From CAZGAQ01 sp964523405 (GTDB lineage Bacteria; Planctomycetota; Phycisphaerae; UBA1845; Fen-1342), in contig CAZGAQ010000018.1 of NCBI GenBank assembly GCA_964523405.1, positions 26,049 to 90,048 of the forward strand: a stretch of DNA of 64,000 nucleotides, read 5' to 3'. Within the stretch, counting starts at the first letter, position 1. Each line of letters begins with the position of its first letter. This document shows positions 1 to 8,503 of this stretch, in pieces. A program made the translations under genes and the position numbers. Under the pieces are notes generated by a model that was given only the letters and a program-made list of their open reading frames with translations, had not been told where the DNA came from and made no database searches.

Positions 1-96
1 CTGCTGGAGCGGGTGCCGGCTGGCGGCAAAGCGCAGTTGTCGGTGGATACGCGGGGGGCGTTCCTGCTGGAATACACTCAGAGCGTACAGCGCTGA
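1..96 (+). CDS. C-terminal end of an unidentified protein (partial)
   Basis: An open frame enters from the left edge and runs 31 codons to a TGA at 94-96. The visible residues end in ...LEYTQSVQR. Codons are GC-ending, as in the neighbouring genes, so a real gene tail is plausible. Too little is visible to assign a family. It lies 66 bp upstream of the U32 gene on the same strand and could share its transcript. Confidence 0.5.
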   Translation: MLERVPAGGKAQLSVDTRGAFLLEYTQSVQR

Positions 97-162
97 CACC
101 GCGCTTCGGCCCCTGCAAACCAGACGAGCGCGACGCCGGCCGTTGAACAAAGCAAAGCAGGC

Positions 163-2733
163 ATGACAGACGCGACGACAGCGACGACGGGGGGCGCGCG
201 GCCGGAGCTGCTGGCGCCGGCCGGGGACGCGGAGGCACTGCGGGCGGCGGTGGCGAACGGCGCGGATGCGGTGTACTTCGGGCTGGAGGGGTTCAACGCG
301 CGCCGGCGGGCGACAAACTTCACGTTGGCGGGGCTGCCGGAGGTGATGGCGGACCTGCACGCGCACAACGTGAAGGGCTACGTGACGGTGAACACGCTCG
401 TCTTTGAGGACGAGTTGGGGCGCGCGGTCGAATACGCGGAGGGGCTGGCCGCGGCAGGGGCGGATGCGGCGATTGTGCAGGACCTGGGGGTGGCGCGGCT
501 GCTGCGGCGGATGGTGCCGGAGCTGGAGCTGCACGCGTCGACGCAGATGACGCAGACGGATGCTCCGGGAATCGAGTGGTTGCGGGAGCGGGGTATCCGG
601 CGGGTGATTCTGGCACGCGAGCTGGCACTGGCGGAGATCACGGCGCTCGCGCGGGCAACGCCGATGCCGCTGGAAGTGTTCGTGCATGGGGCGCTGTGCA
701 TCTCGTACAGCGGGCAGTGCCTGGCGAGCGAGGCGCTGCACGGGCGGAGTGCGAATCGCGGACTGTGTGCGCAGGCGTGCCGGCTGCCGTATGAGGTGTT
801 GGTGGATGGCCGGTTGCAGCGCGACGAGCGGCGCTACCCACTCAGTCCGCAGGATCTGGCGGCGTACGATCGCGTGGCAGAACTGGTGCGGCTGGGTGTG
901 GCGGCGTTCAAGATTGAAGGGCGACTGAAGAGCCCGCACTACGTGGCGGTGGCGACGCAGACGTATCGGGCGGCGATCGACGCGGCACTCGCAAATCGGC
1001 CGTTCCGCTTGAGCGCGGAGCAGCAGGCGGAGTTGGCGCAGAGCTTCTCGCGCGGGTGGACGCACGGGTTCCTGGACGGGGTGAACCATCAGCAACTCGT
1101 CGAGGGACGGTGCCCGAAGAAACGCGGCGTGCAGGTTGGGCGGGTGGTCGGCAGGACGGCGGGCGGGGTGGTCGTGGAGTTTGGGGCGGGGATGCCGGCG
1201 CCGGTCCGCGGTGCGAAGCCGGCGTGGCCGGTGAAGCCGGGGGATGGGGTGGTATTTGACGAGGGGCATCCGGATCAGGACGAGCAAGGCGGGCGGGTAT
1301 ACGAGGTGAAGCCGGCGGGCGGGCCGCGGCGGGCGGAACTGGCGTTCGGACGCGGGGATGTGAACCTGGCGGCGATCGGGGCTGGGGCGCTGGTGTGGAA
1401 GACGGACGATCCGGCTCTGCGGAAACGGCTGGAACGGAGCTACAGCCGGGACAAGGTCGTGCGGCCGATGGCGCTGCGCGCGATCGTCACGGGAGTCGTC
1501 GGTCGGCCGTTGCGGGTGCGGCTGGAGACGGCGGACGGGCGGACGGTGGAAGTGGAGTCGGCGGAGGCGTTGCAGGCGGCGGAGCGGCACCCGCTCAGTG
1601 TGACGCGTTTGCGTGAGCAATTCGGGCGGCTGGGCGATACGCCGTTTGAGCTCGGGGCAGTGGAATTGCGGGACGCGAACGGACCGACTGATCCGTGCGG
1701 CGTGATGGCGCCGAAGAGCGTGCTGAACGATATGCGGCGGCGCGCGGTGCAGCAGCTCCTGGAACTGGGAGCGCAGGCGGCACGACGGGCGGTCGTCGAG
1801 GCGGATGCGCTGGAGAAGCTGCGGGTGGAGGCACGCGGGGACGCGAATGCCGGCCCCCCTGCTGAGTCGTCGCGGCCGCGATTGGCCGTGCTGGTGCGGT
1901 CGCGGGAGCAGCTTGAGGCGGTTGTGGCATGGTGCCCCCCTACCGGAGTCGAGTGCGGACGGGTGTACGCCGATCTGCGGGAGGTTGGGGACTACGGGTG
2001 GGCGGTGCAGACGGCGCGGGCGGCGGGTCGGGCGATCGCGCTGGCGACACCGCGGGTGCTGATGCCGAATGAGGAGGGGTTGCTGGAACAGATCGTGGCG
2101 GCGCGGCCGGACGGGGTGCTGGTGCGGAGTCTGGGGGCGCTGCAGGTGTTGCGGCAGGCGGCGCCGGAGTTGGCGCTGGTGGCGGACTTCGGGCTGAATG
2201 CGGCCAATGCGCTGGCGGCGCAGGTGCTGCGGGAGGCGGGGGTCGCTGTGGTGACGCCGAGTTTGGACTTGAGCGGGCGGCAGTTGGCGGGGCTGCTGGC
2301 GGACTTTCCGGCGGCGGACGTGGAGGTGCCGTTGCACCTGCATGTGCCACTCTTTCATACCCGGCACTGCCTGTACGCGGCGAACCTGTCGGACGGGGCG
2401 CGGTGCGGGGATTGCGGGTGGCGGTGCGAGAGCCATGAAGTGGCGCTGCGCGACCGGAACGGAGTGACGCATCCGGTGCGGACGGACGCGCTGCGGCGGA
2501 ACGTGGTATACAACGGAGCGGCGCAGTCGGCGGCGGAACTGGTCGCGGGGCTGGCGGAACAGGGCGTGCGACAGTGGCGGGTGGAGCTGCTGGGAGAGAC
2601 GGCGGAGCAGAGCCGGGCGCTGCTGGGGGCGTACGGGCGGCTCTTGGGCGGCATGGCGGACGCGGCGGAAGTGCTGGCGGAGGTGCAGGCGGCGGGCGGC
2701 AGCGTGACGCGCGGGACTTGGGCGTTTGACTAA
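163..2733 (+). CDS. U32-family peptidase-like protein with DUF3656 (RlhA/YdcP-like)
   Basis: The protein has 856 aa. The N-terminus (PELLAPAGDAEALRAAV, residues 12-30) is the typical start of the U32 barrel. The U32 signature EVFVHGALCISYSGQC lies near residues 170-185 and is followed by NRGLCAQACR at about 197-206. These cysteines are the usual Fe-S or metal ligands of the family. A middle DUF3656-like segment (about residues 330-420) suggests relationship to E. coli RlhA, which acts in 23S rRNA C2501 hydroxylation. A second Cys cluster near 733-755 (RHC, RCGDCGWRC) belongs to a C-terminal U32-like half, so the protein is longer than RlhA (653 aa). The family name 'peptidase' is historical, and rRNA or cofactor modification is more likely than proteolysis. 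The start is poorly supported by a ribosome site (AGG only 1 nt from ATG). Confidence 0.85.
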   Translation: MTDATTATTGGARPELLAPAGDAEALRAAVANGADAVYFGLEGFNARRRATNFTLAGLPEVMADLHAHNVKGYVTVNTLVFEDELGRAVEYAEGLAAAGADAAIVQDLGVARLLRRMVPELELHASTQMTQTDAPGIEWLRERGIRRVILARELALAEITALARATPMPLEVFVHGALCISYSGQCLASEALHGRSANRGLCAQACRLPYEVLVDGRLQRDERRYPLSPQDLAAYDRVAELVRLGVAAFKIEGRLKSPHYVAVATQTYRAAIDAALANRPFRLSAEQQAELAQSFSRGWTHGFLDGVNHQQLVEGRCPKKRGVQVGRVVGRTAGGVVVEFGAGMPAPVRGAKPAWPVKPGDGVVFDEGHPDQDEQGGRVYEVKPAGGPRRAELAFGRGDVNLAAIGAGALVWKTDDPALRKRLERSYSRDKVVRPMALRAIVTGVVGRPLRVRLETADGRTVEVESAEALQAAERHPLSVTRLREQFGRLGDTPFELGAVELRDANGPTDPCGVMAPKSVLNDMRRRAVQQLLELGAQAARRAVVEADALEKLRVEARGDANAGPPAESSRPRLAVLVRSREQLEAVVAWCPPTGVECGRVYADLREVGDYGWAVQTARAAGRAIALATPRVLMPNEEGLLEQIVAARPDGVLVRSLGALQVLRQAAPELALVADFGLNAANALAAQVLREAGVAVVTPSLDLSGRQLAGLLADFPAADVEVPLHLHVPLFHTRHCLYAANLSDGARCGDCGWRCESHEVALRDRNGVTHPVRTDALRRNVVYNGAAQSAAELVAGLAEQGVRQWRVELLGETAEQSRALLGAYGRLLGGMADAAEVLAEVQAAGGSVTRGTWAFD

Positions 2734-2833
2734 CCGAACGGCGCAGGCGGCTTGTGGCGCGGGGGGGTTTCGGAGAAACTAGGGGTGAGCGGGAGGCGCC
2801 GTTTGACCCCCGCACCCCAGTGAGGGGACTTCG

Positions 2834-4711
2834 ATGAGCATCGTGCACGACATCGGTTTGTGGCTGTGGCACCTGCTGCCGGGCAACCCCATTCTCGTGC
2901 GCGTGGTTTCCACTGGCGGCAAGCGCGTGCGGCACCTGTGGGCGCGGCTGATCTACCTCGTTGTGCTGATGGCGGTGTTCGTGTTCCGCGGGAGTCTGCT
3001 GTTCAATGCCAGCTCGGCGTCACTGTCCGAACTCGCTAAGCAAGCCACGCGCACCTTTGAGGAAGTGAGCCTCGTACAACTCTTCCTGATGAGCTTCATC
3101 GCGCCGGTCTTTTGCGCGGGCGCGATCACGCAGGAGAAGGACGCGAACACGTTTCACATCCTGCTGACCACACCGCTGAGCAACGCCCAGATCGTGTTGG
3201 GGTCGCTGTTCAGCCGGCTGTGTTTCGTATGGGTGCTGCTACTGGCAGGACTGCCGATCTTCTGCATTACGATGATCTACGGCGGCGTGACGACGCGCGA
3301 GATCCTGCAGAGCTTTGGGCTGGCGGCGTGCACGGGACTGATCACGGGCTCGATCGCCATCATGATCAGCTTTCTCAAAATCGGCACGCGGCGGACCATC
3401 TTCGCCTTCTTCGTCGGTATCGCCGTCTACCTGCTCAGCGTCGGGGCTTTCGGCCTGTTTCCCACAGGGCAGCTCGCGGTTGCCCCCCTGCCGGCCGGGG
3501 CGGCCCAGGGCATGGGGAACGTGGCGCGCATGAGCTGGCTGGCGCCGGTGCACCCCTATCTGGCCCTGCGCGTGGTCATCGGCGAGACGCCCGCCCCACC
3601 GCTGTCGGATGTGTATAACTACGGCTGGCCGCTGCGCTGGTTGCTGGCGTACCCCGAGTACGGCTACATGGTTGTGACGACGCTGGCGTCGGCGGCGATG
3701 GTCTTGATCTGTCTCTTCTACGTGCGCCGCGGGGCGCGCGAAGGTGAGGCGACGGTCTTCACACGGCTGGCCGAACGGGTGATGCCCAAGAAGCTCGGCG
3801 AGCGCCGCCGCAAGCCGCGCCGCGTGTGGCGTAACCCGATTGCGTGGCGGGAGGCGGCGACGCGGGCTTCGGCCGGTGGGCGGTCGCTGCTGCGACTGCT
3901 CTTCATCGTGGCGGGCTTTGTCGCGGCGCTCGTCCTGCTGATCGGGCACCACACGAATGCCTGGGGCCCCAGCGCGGCACCGGTGGTCATCGCTTCGACG
4001 CGCGTGTGGTTGACCGCGCTGGTCTGGATCGAGTTGGCCGTCGTGCTGCTCGTCGTGACGAACACGGCCGCCACGACGCTGACGCGCGAAAAGGAGTCGC
4101 TCACGATGGAGCTGCTCCTGTGTACGCCGCTGACGAGCCGGTACATCATCGCGGGGATGCTGCAGGGATTGGTGCGGCTGGTGGTGCCGCTGATCGCGGT
4201 GCCGTTCTTCTCGGTGGCGGCGTTCGCGCTGGTCGACCTGCTGCGGCCGGGGACGCCGGCGGTGACGACGCTCGAGGCGGCGGCGCTGGTGCCGCTGCTG
4301 ATGACGGCGTTTGCGGCGCTGGCGGCAATGATCGGGCTGCACTTCTCGCTGCTGTCGAAGAAGACCGTGCAGGCGGTGATGATCAGCACGGCCATCGTAC
4401 TGGGTGCGGCCGGCCTCCTCTGGGCGTGCGGGCAGGCGGTGGCGGGCAGCAGCAGCGGAGTGGCCGCGGTCGTGCTGCCGTTCACGCCGTTCCCGGCGCT
4501 GCAGGCGTTGATTGACCCGTGGCGACTGCTGGAGGCGGGTTCGTCCAGTTTCGGAACGAGCACGGTCTCCACGTCCGACGTCATCGCCTTTCGCGTGACG
4601 CGCGTGATCTTCAGCCTTATCGCGGCGGCCGGGTACATCGGCATCACGTTCGCCGTGTACAGCAGCATGGTGCGGAATTTCGACATGACGGTGCGGAAGC
4701 AGTCGGCGTGA
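2834..4711 (+). CDS. ABC-2 type transporter permease, internally duplicated
   Basis: The 625-aa protein has about 12 hydrophobic segments. It contains two copies of the ABC-2 permease coupling motif: TQEKDANTFHILLTTPLS near residue 97 and TREKESLTMELLLCTPLT near residue 416. Each is followed by membrane helices, so the protein is a fusion of two half-permeases separated by a basic cytoplasmic loop (about residues 295-345). No ATPase subunit or other partner is visible within the window, so the substrate cannot be inferred. A good ribosome site (GAGGGG) lies 7 nt upstream of ATG 2834. It follows the U32 gene by 100 bp on the same strand. Confidence 0.8.
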   Translation: MSIVHDIGLWLWHLLPGNPILVRVVSTGGKRVRHLWARLIYLVVLMAVFVFRGSLLFNASSASLSELAKQATRTFEEVSLVQLFLMSFIAPVFCAGAITQEKDANTFHILLTTPLSNAQIVLGSLFSRLCFVWVLLLAGLPIFCITMIYGGVTTREILQSFGLAACTGLITGSIAIMISFLKIGTRRTIFAFFVGIAVYLLSVGAFGLFPTGQLAVAPLPAGAAQGMGNVARMSWLAPVHPYLALRVVIGETPAPPLSDVYNYGWPLRWLLAYPEYGYMVVTTLASAAMVLICLFYVRRGAREGEATVFTRLAERVMPKKLGERRRKPRRVWRNPIAWREAATRASAGGRSLLRLLFIVAGFVAALVLLIGHHTNAWGPSAAPVVIASTRVWLTALVWIELAVVLLVVTNTAATTLTREKESLTMELLLCTPLTSRYIIAGMLQGLVRLVVPLIAVPFFSVAAFALVDLLRPGTPAVTTLEAAALVPLLMTAFAALAAMIGLHFSLLSKKTVQAVMISTAIVLGAAGLLWACGQAVAGSSSGVAAVVLPFTPFPALQALIDPWRLLEAGSSSFGTSTVSTSDVIAFRVTRVIFSLIAAAGYIGITFAVYSSMVRNFDMTVRKQSA

Positions 4712-4782
4712 CGGGCGGCGATTCCAAAGAAGAGCCGGGCATGTAATAGCGTTGGGGCCGCGCGGGCGGCGATGATACGAGT

Positions 4783-5796
4783 ATGGCACGGTTTCAATAT
4801 CGCGCGCGATTAGCGGGTCTGGAAGTCACCGGAAAGAACGGCGAGCGCTGGCTCGTGCCGTGGACGGAAATCGACCGGCCCGGCCTGGCGTTCAACCAGG
4901 CCACGCGGAAACGGATCCCGGGGCTGCCCAAACGCGGCGGGCAAACCCTGCCCACCGCAACCGTGTACCGGCTGCGCGAGCGGGCGCTGCGGCGCGAGAT
5001 CCGCGAGGGACGACACGAGCGGTACTGGAAATGCGAAAGCACGTCCGGAGAGGCGTTGGGACTGCTGTGCCCCGGCGTACTCATCTTGTTCACCGGCTTC
5101 ATTGCTGTTCGAGAGGCCGGCGACGTGCCGTGGCACGCGCGCTGGGCGGAGTTCGCGGGGCTGCCGTGGCAGGTACAGGTGGTGGCCGGCCTCGTGGGAA
5201 TTCTGGCGGCGGTGGGCCTGGGGACGATGCTTCTGGCCGTTCCGTGGGTGGACGTCGTGCGTCCCTGGCGGATCCGCAGGCGGCACGGTCACGTACTGGG
5301 GTTGCGAACGACGTCGCGCGGCGTGCACGCAGACTACGCGGACGGACGACAGGCGTTCTTCGCCTGGTCGGATCTGCAGTCTGCCGACAAGTACGGGGTG
5401 GCAACCTTCGCGGACGGGGCGCGCCGTCTGGCGCCGTATTTCTCGTGGCAGCGCGGGAACTGGCAGATGCTGCTGGCGGCCGTACGCCCGACGTCACGGC
5501 GGAACGGCACGGACCACCAGATCGTGCGTCGAATGTGGCGTCGCGCATGGCTGCTTTTCGGCGGCGCGTGGCTCGTGGGCGCAGGCGCGTTTGCCCTGCT
5601 CGCCCATGGCGGGCTCCTGGAAGTATCCCTTCTGCGTGCCGCCGCAGTTTGGGCTGTTCCCGTGGTCGTTTTCGCCGGCATGCTCAGCCTGGCGACCTGG
5701 GAAACCAGCCCGGCAGGCCGGCACAGGCTGCGCGTCCTCCGCGCCCGGTTCCGTCACGCGCTTCGCCGCCACCGTAGTGTTCGCAGTTGCGTATAA
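4783..5796 (+). CDS. Hypothetical membrane protein
   Basis: This 337-aa protein is not recognised. The N-terminal 85 residues are soluble and rich in Arg (FQYRARLAGLEVTGKNGERW). Hydrophobic segments follow at about 88-107 and 128-150, then a soluble domain (about 165-245), then two more hydrophobic segments at about 255-275 and 280-300. The tail is very basic. The soluble parts (ending DLQSADKYGVATF and the opening LVPWTEIDRPGL) look like PH-like domains, where a 'W-x-D/E-I' strand is common, but this is only an impression. It is 71 bp downstream of the ABC permease on the same strand. Confidence 0.6.
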   Translation: MARFQYRARLAGLEVTGKNGERWLVPWTEIDRPGLAFNQATRKRIPGLPKRGGQTLPTATVYRLRERALRREIREGRHERYWKCESTSGEALGLLCPGVLILFTGFIAVREAGDVPWHARWAEFAGLPWQVQVVAGLVGILAAVGLGTMLLAVPWVDVVRPWRIRRRHGHVLGLRTTSRGVHADYADGRQAFFAWSDLQSADKYGVATFADGARRLAPYFSWQRGNWQMLLAAVRPTSRRNGTDHQIVRRMWRRAWLLFGGAWLVGAGAFALLAHGGLLEVSLLRAAAVWAVPVVVFAGMLSLATWETSPAGRHRLRVLRARFRHALRRHRSVRSCV

Positions 5797-5868
5797 CGCT
5801 CCATACGTCAATGATGCACGGGCGGCGGCGGGTGCCGCGCGCGTTGTACCCCGACGGATGGAGCCCCC

Positions 5869-6717
5869 ATGCCGGTGAAGTTCACCAAGATGCACGGCCT
5901 CGGCAACGATTACGTCTACGTCTCGCTGTTCGATCAGCACGTGGACAATCCCGACGACCTCGCCCGGGCGGTCAGCGACCGCCACCGCGGCATCGGCAGC
6001 GACGGGCTCATTCTCGTCGCGCCGCCCAAGGTCCCCGACGCCCAGGTCCGGATGATCATGTTCAACGTCGACGGCTCGCGCGGGGAGATGTGCGGTAACG
6101 GCATCCGCTGCGTCGCGAAGCTGGCGTACGACCACGGCTTGGCGCGGGTGAACCCGCTGCGCGTGCAGACCGACGCGGGTGTCTTGAGCGTGTACCTGAC
6201 GGTGGGCAACGACGGGCGGGTGCGCGAGGTGCGGGTCGACATGGGCGTGCCGATCCTGGAGCCGCGCCGCATTCCGGTGCTGGCCGAGGGCGACCGCGTC
6301 ATCAAAGCGCCGCTCTCGGTCGAGGGCGACACGCTACTGATGACGTGTGTGTCCATGGGCAATCCGCACGTGGTGTTCTTCGAACGCGACCTGGCGCGCG
6401 TGCCGCTGCGCGAATGGGGCCCGCAGATCGAGAACCACCGCGTCTTCCCGGAGCGGACGAATGTGCACTTCGTGCAGATCGTGCGGCGCGATTACGTCGG
6501 CATGATCACGTGGGAACGCGGCAGCGGCGCAACGCAGGCGTGCGGGACGGGCGCGTCGGCGGTATGCGTGGCGGGCGTGCTCAACGGGCTGACAGATCGG
6601 CGGATCACGACGCGGCTGCCGGGCGGGAGTCTGCAGATCGAGTGGAACGAAGAGTCGAACCACGTGTTCATGACGGGGCCGGCGGAAGAGGTTTTCACGG
6701 GGGAATGGCCGGGGTAG
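5869..6717 (+). CDS. dapF: Diaminopimelate epimerase
   Basis: DapF interconverts LL- and meso-diaminopimelate, the last step before meso-DAP is used for lysine and peptidoglycan. The 282-aa length is normal. The two active-site cysteines are in conserved settings: EMCGNGIRC (Cys about 75) and QACGTGASAV (Cys about 225). The N-terminal FTKMHGLGNDYVYV and the SDRHRGIGSDGLILV motif are also characteristic. A ribosome site GGAG stands 5 nt before ATG 5869. The presence of dapF suggests the organism makes a DAP-based pathway product. It is convergent with mcsB, and the 95-bp spacer holds two hairpins. Confidence 0.97.
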   Translation: MPVKFTKMHGLGNDYVYVSLFDQHVDNPDDLARAVSDRHRGIGSDGLILVAPPKVPDAQVRMIMFNVDGSRGEMCGNGIRCVAKLAYDHGLARVNPLRVQTDAGVLSVYLTVGNDGRVREVRVDMGVPILEPRRIPVLAEGDRVIKAPLSVEGDTLLMTCVSMGNPHVVFFERDLARVPLREWGPQIENHRVFPERTNVHFVQIVRRDYVGMITWERGSGATQACGTGASAVCVAGVLNGLTDRRITTRLPGGSLQIEWNEESNHVFMTGPAEEVFTGEWPG

Positions 6718-6733
6718 CCGGGGGGACAGCATG

Positions 6734-6775
6734 CTGCAAGGCAGAGCCTTGCAGTACGTCAGGCACGGAGGCCTG
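6734..6775. repeat. Paired hairpins between dapF and mcsB (REP-like or bidirectional terminator)
   Basis: A perfect 9-bp stem with a 3-nt loop (CTGCAAGGC AGA GCCTTGCAG, 6734-6754) is followed directly by a second hairpin, CAGGC ACGGAG GCCTG (6760-6775). Neither has a T tract. The position between convergent genes fits a bidirectional terminator. The paired layout with near-repeat wording ('aggcagagcc', 'aggcacggaggcc') also resembles a dispersed REP-type element. Confidence 0.6.
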
Positions 6776-6812
6776 GCGCTACGGGTATGCGGCGCACGTC
6801 AGGGTACCGGGG

Positions 6813-7874
6813 TCAATTCGTGTGGAGGCGGGCGCGGATGAAGGCGGCACGTTCCACGCTGCGCTGCTCGCCGCTGAGGCGCTCGCCGTGCAGCTTCTGG
6901 AGGTGCGCCGGCTGAATCTGCAGGAACAGCTCGTTGAGCGTCTGCAGATCGATCGTCTTGACGCGGCCGACGTGCAACCCCATGCGGATATGCGAGAGGT
7001 ACTGCATCGCCTCGTGCGAGCTGATTAGCCGGGCATTCTGCAATAGCCCCAGCGCGCGCCAGATCTTGTCGTCCAGCGCCTGGGGGCGATTGCGCTGCAG
7101 TGTTTCGCGCGTGGCGTTCTCGTACTCGACGATCTTGGGGATCACGACGCTGCGCAGGTCGTCGATGATCTCCTCTTCGGAGCGGCCGAGCGTGATCTGG
7201 TTAGAGATCTGGAAGAAGTCGCCAAGGGCCTCGGTGCCCTCGCCGTGCAGGCCGCGGATCATGAGCTTCATGTCGCGGGCCGCCTGGCCGACTTTCTCCA
7301 GTTCGTTGGTGAGGCGCAGGGCCGGCAGGTGCAGCATGACCGAGACGCGGATGCCGGTGCCGACGTTGGTCGGACAGGCGGTAAGGTAGCCGTACTGCCC
7401 GTCAAAGGCGTAGTCGAGCTGCTGCTCCAGCACGTCATCCAGGGCGTTGATCTGCTCCCAGGCCTCGTCAATCTGCAAGCCGCTGCGCATCACTTGCAGC
7501 CGCAGGTGGTCCTCTTCGTTGACCATGATGGCGGCGGACTCCATGGGGTCGAAGACGACGGCACGGCTGCCGCTGCCATCGGCATGCTGCTTGCTGATGA
7601 GGTGCCGCTCCACGAGCAGGGCGCGATCCAGCTCGTCGAGGTTCTCCAGGTCGAGATGCACGTAGCTCTTGAGCGGCTCGGCCCGCTTCATGCCGGAGCT
7701 GATGGTCTCGGCAATCTCGCGGCGCGCGTCTTCGTTGGCGCGGGTCAGGAAGGGAAAACCGCTGATGTTGCGGGCCAGGCGGATGCGGGTCGAGATGACG
7801 ATCTCGTGCATCGGCCCGATGCCGCGCAACCACTCCCCCGCCCGCCGAACGACTTCATCCAGCGGCCCGCTCAT
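6813..7874 (-). CDS. mcsB: Protein arginine kinase McsB
   Basis: The 353-aa protein belongs to the phosphagen kinase fold. STRIRLARN near the N-terminus, NEEDHLRLQ (about 147-155) and the active-site signature CPTNVGTG (about 198-205) are present. In Bacillus McsB phosphorylates arginines to mark proteins for ClpCP. The start is fixed by the ATGA overlap with mcsA: ATG is complement 7874-7872 and the mcsA TGA is 7873-7871, so the two are translationally coupled. The C-terminal region (RMGLHVGRV) holds the usual arginine-binding tail. Homologues outside Firmicutes are known. No ctsR or clpC is next to the pair here. Confidence 0.95.
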   Translation of the reverse strand: MSGPLDEVVRRAGEWLRGIGPMHEIVISTRIRLARNISGFPFLTRANEDARREIAETISSGMKRAEPLKSYVHLDLENLDELDRALLVERHLISKQHADGSGSRAVVFDPMESAAIMVNEEDHLRLQVMRSGLQIDEAWEQINALDDVLEQQLDYAFDGQYGYLTACPTNVGTGIRVSVMLHLPALRLTNELEKVGQAARDMKLMIRGLHGEGTEALGDFFQISNQITLGRSEEEIIDDLRSVVIPKIVEYENATRETLQRNRPQALDDKIWRALGLLQNARLISSHEAMQYLSHIRMGLHVGRVKTIDLQTLNELFLQIQPAHLQKLHGERLSGEQRSVERAAFIRARLHTN

Positions 7875-8368
7875 GCGTTCTCCAGTTCGCGGATGCGATC
7901 TCGCAGCTTCGCCGCCCGTTCGTAGTCCTCCGCCGCCACCGCCTCGTCCAGCATGCGTTTCAGACGCCGGATATCCTGTTGCGGCTTCCGCACCTGCCCC
8001 AACGACTTGGGGACCTTGCCGACATGCGTCGTCGCCCCACCATGCGTGCGCTCCAGCAACCGACCGATCTGCTCCTTGAAGACCTCGTAGTCGTGCGGGC
8101 AACCCAGCAGGCCCTGGTTGCGAAACTCGACGTAGCTGATACCACACTGGTCGCAGACCAGGGTGCTCAGGTCGGCCGCGCCCGCTTTGCTGCCGGCGAT
8201 GAAGTTCTCCAGGATTTCGTTGAGGTCCACCTGCGGCTTGGCCTGCAAGAGCCCCTCCTCGCCCGCGCAACGATCACACAGATGCCGCTCGGCCTTGTTG
8301 CCGGAACGGTCGATGTCCGTCAGGTGAAACGTTGCCTGGGCCTTCTTGCAGCGCTCGCAAAGCCCCAT
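7871..8368 (-). CDS. mcsA: McsA, zinc-binding activator of McsB
   Basis: The 165-aa protein has the family's CxxC pairs: CERC at the start, CDRC near 35 and CDQC near 73. A single cysteine occurs in GCPHDYEVF. A C-terminal UVR-type helix pair runs from about 130 to the end (RLKRMLDEAVAAEDYERAAK). McsA binds zinc and stimulates McsB. The start at 8368 is preferred over an upstream GTG (8377) because GGAG sits 9 nt before the ATG but directly abuts the GTG. It overlaps mcsB by 4 nt. Confidence 0.93.
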   Translation of the reverse strand: MGLCERCKKAQATFHLTDIDRSGNKAERHLCDRCAGEEGLLQAKPQVDLNEILENFIAGSKAGAADLSTLVCDQCGISYVEFRNQGLLGCPHDYEVFKEQIGRLLERTHGGATTHVGKVPKSLGQVRKPQQDIRRLKRMLDEAVAAEDYERAAKLRDRIRELENA

Positions 8369-8503
8369 TACTGCCACTCCGTGAAGATGTTACAACTTAA
8401 CGGCGATGGTAGAAGGCCGGCTGGGGGGAGTCAAGAGAGCCAGCCTCGCTGGCGCCAGTCCGGAGGCACCCGGACCCGGTGCGCCCGGAAAAGGCGCACG
8501 GCG

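Noticed and set aside
3239..4789. Minus-strand frame of 516 codons opposite the ABC permease
   Set aside because: Arg/His-rich with no motif; the plus-strand gene has 12 clear membrane helices.
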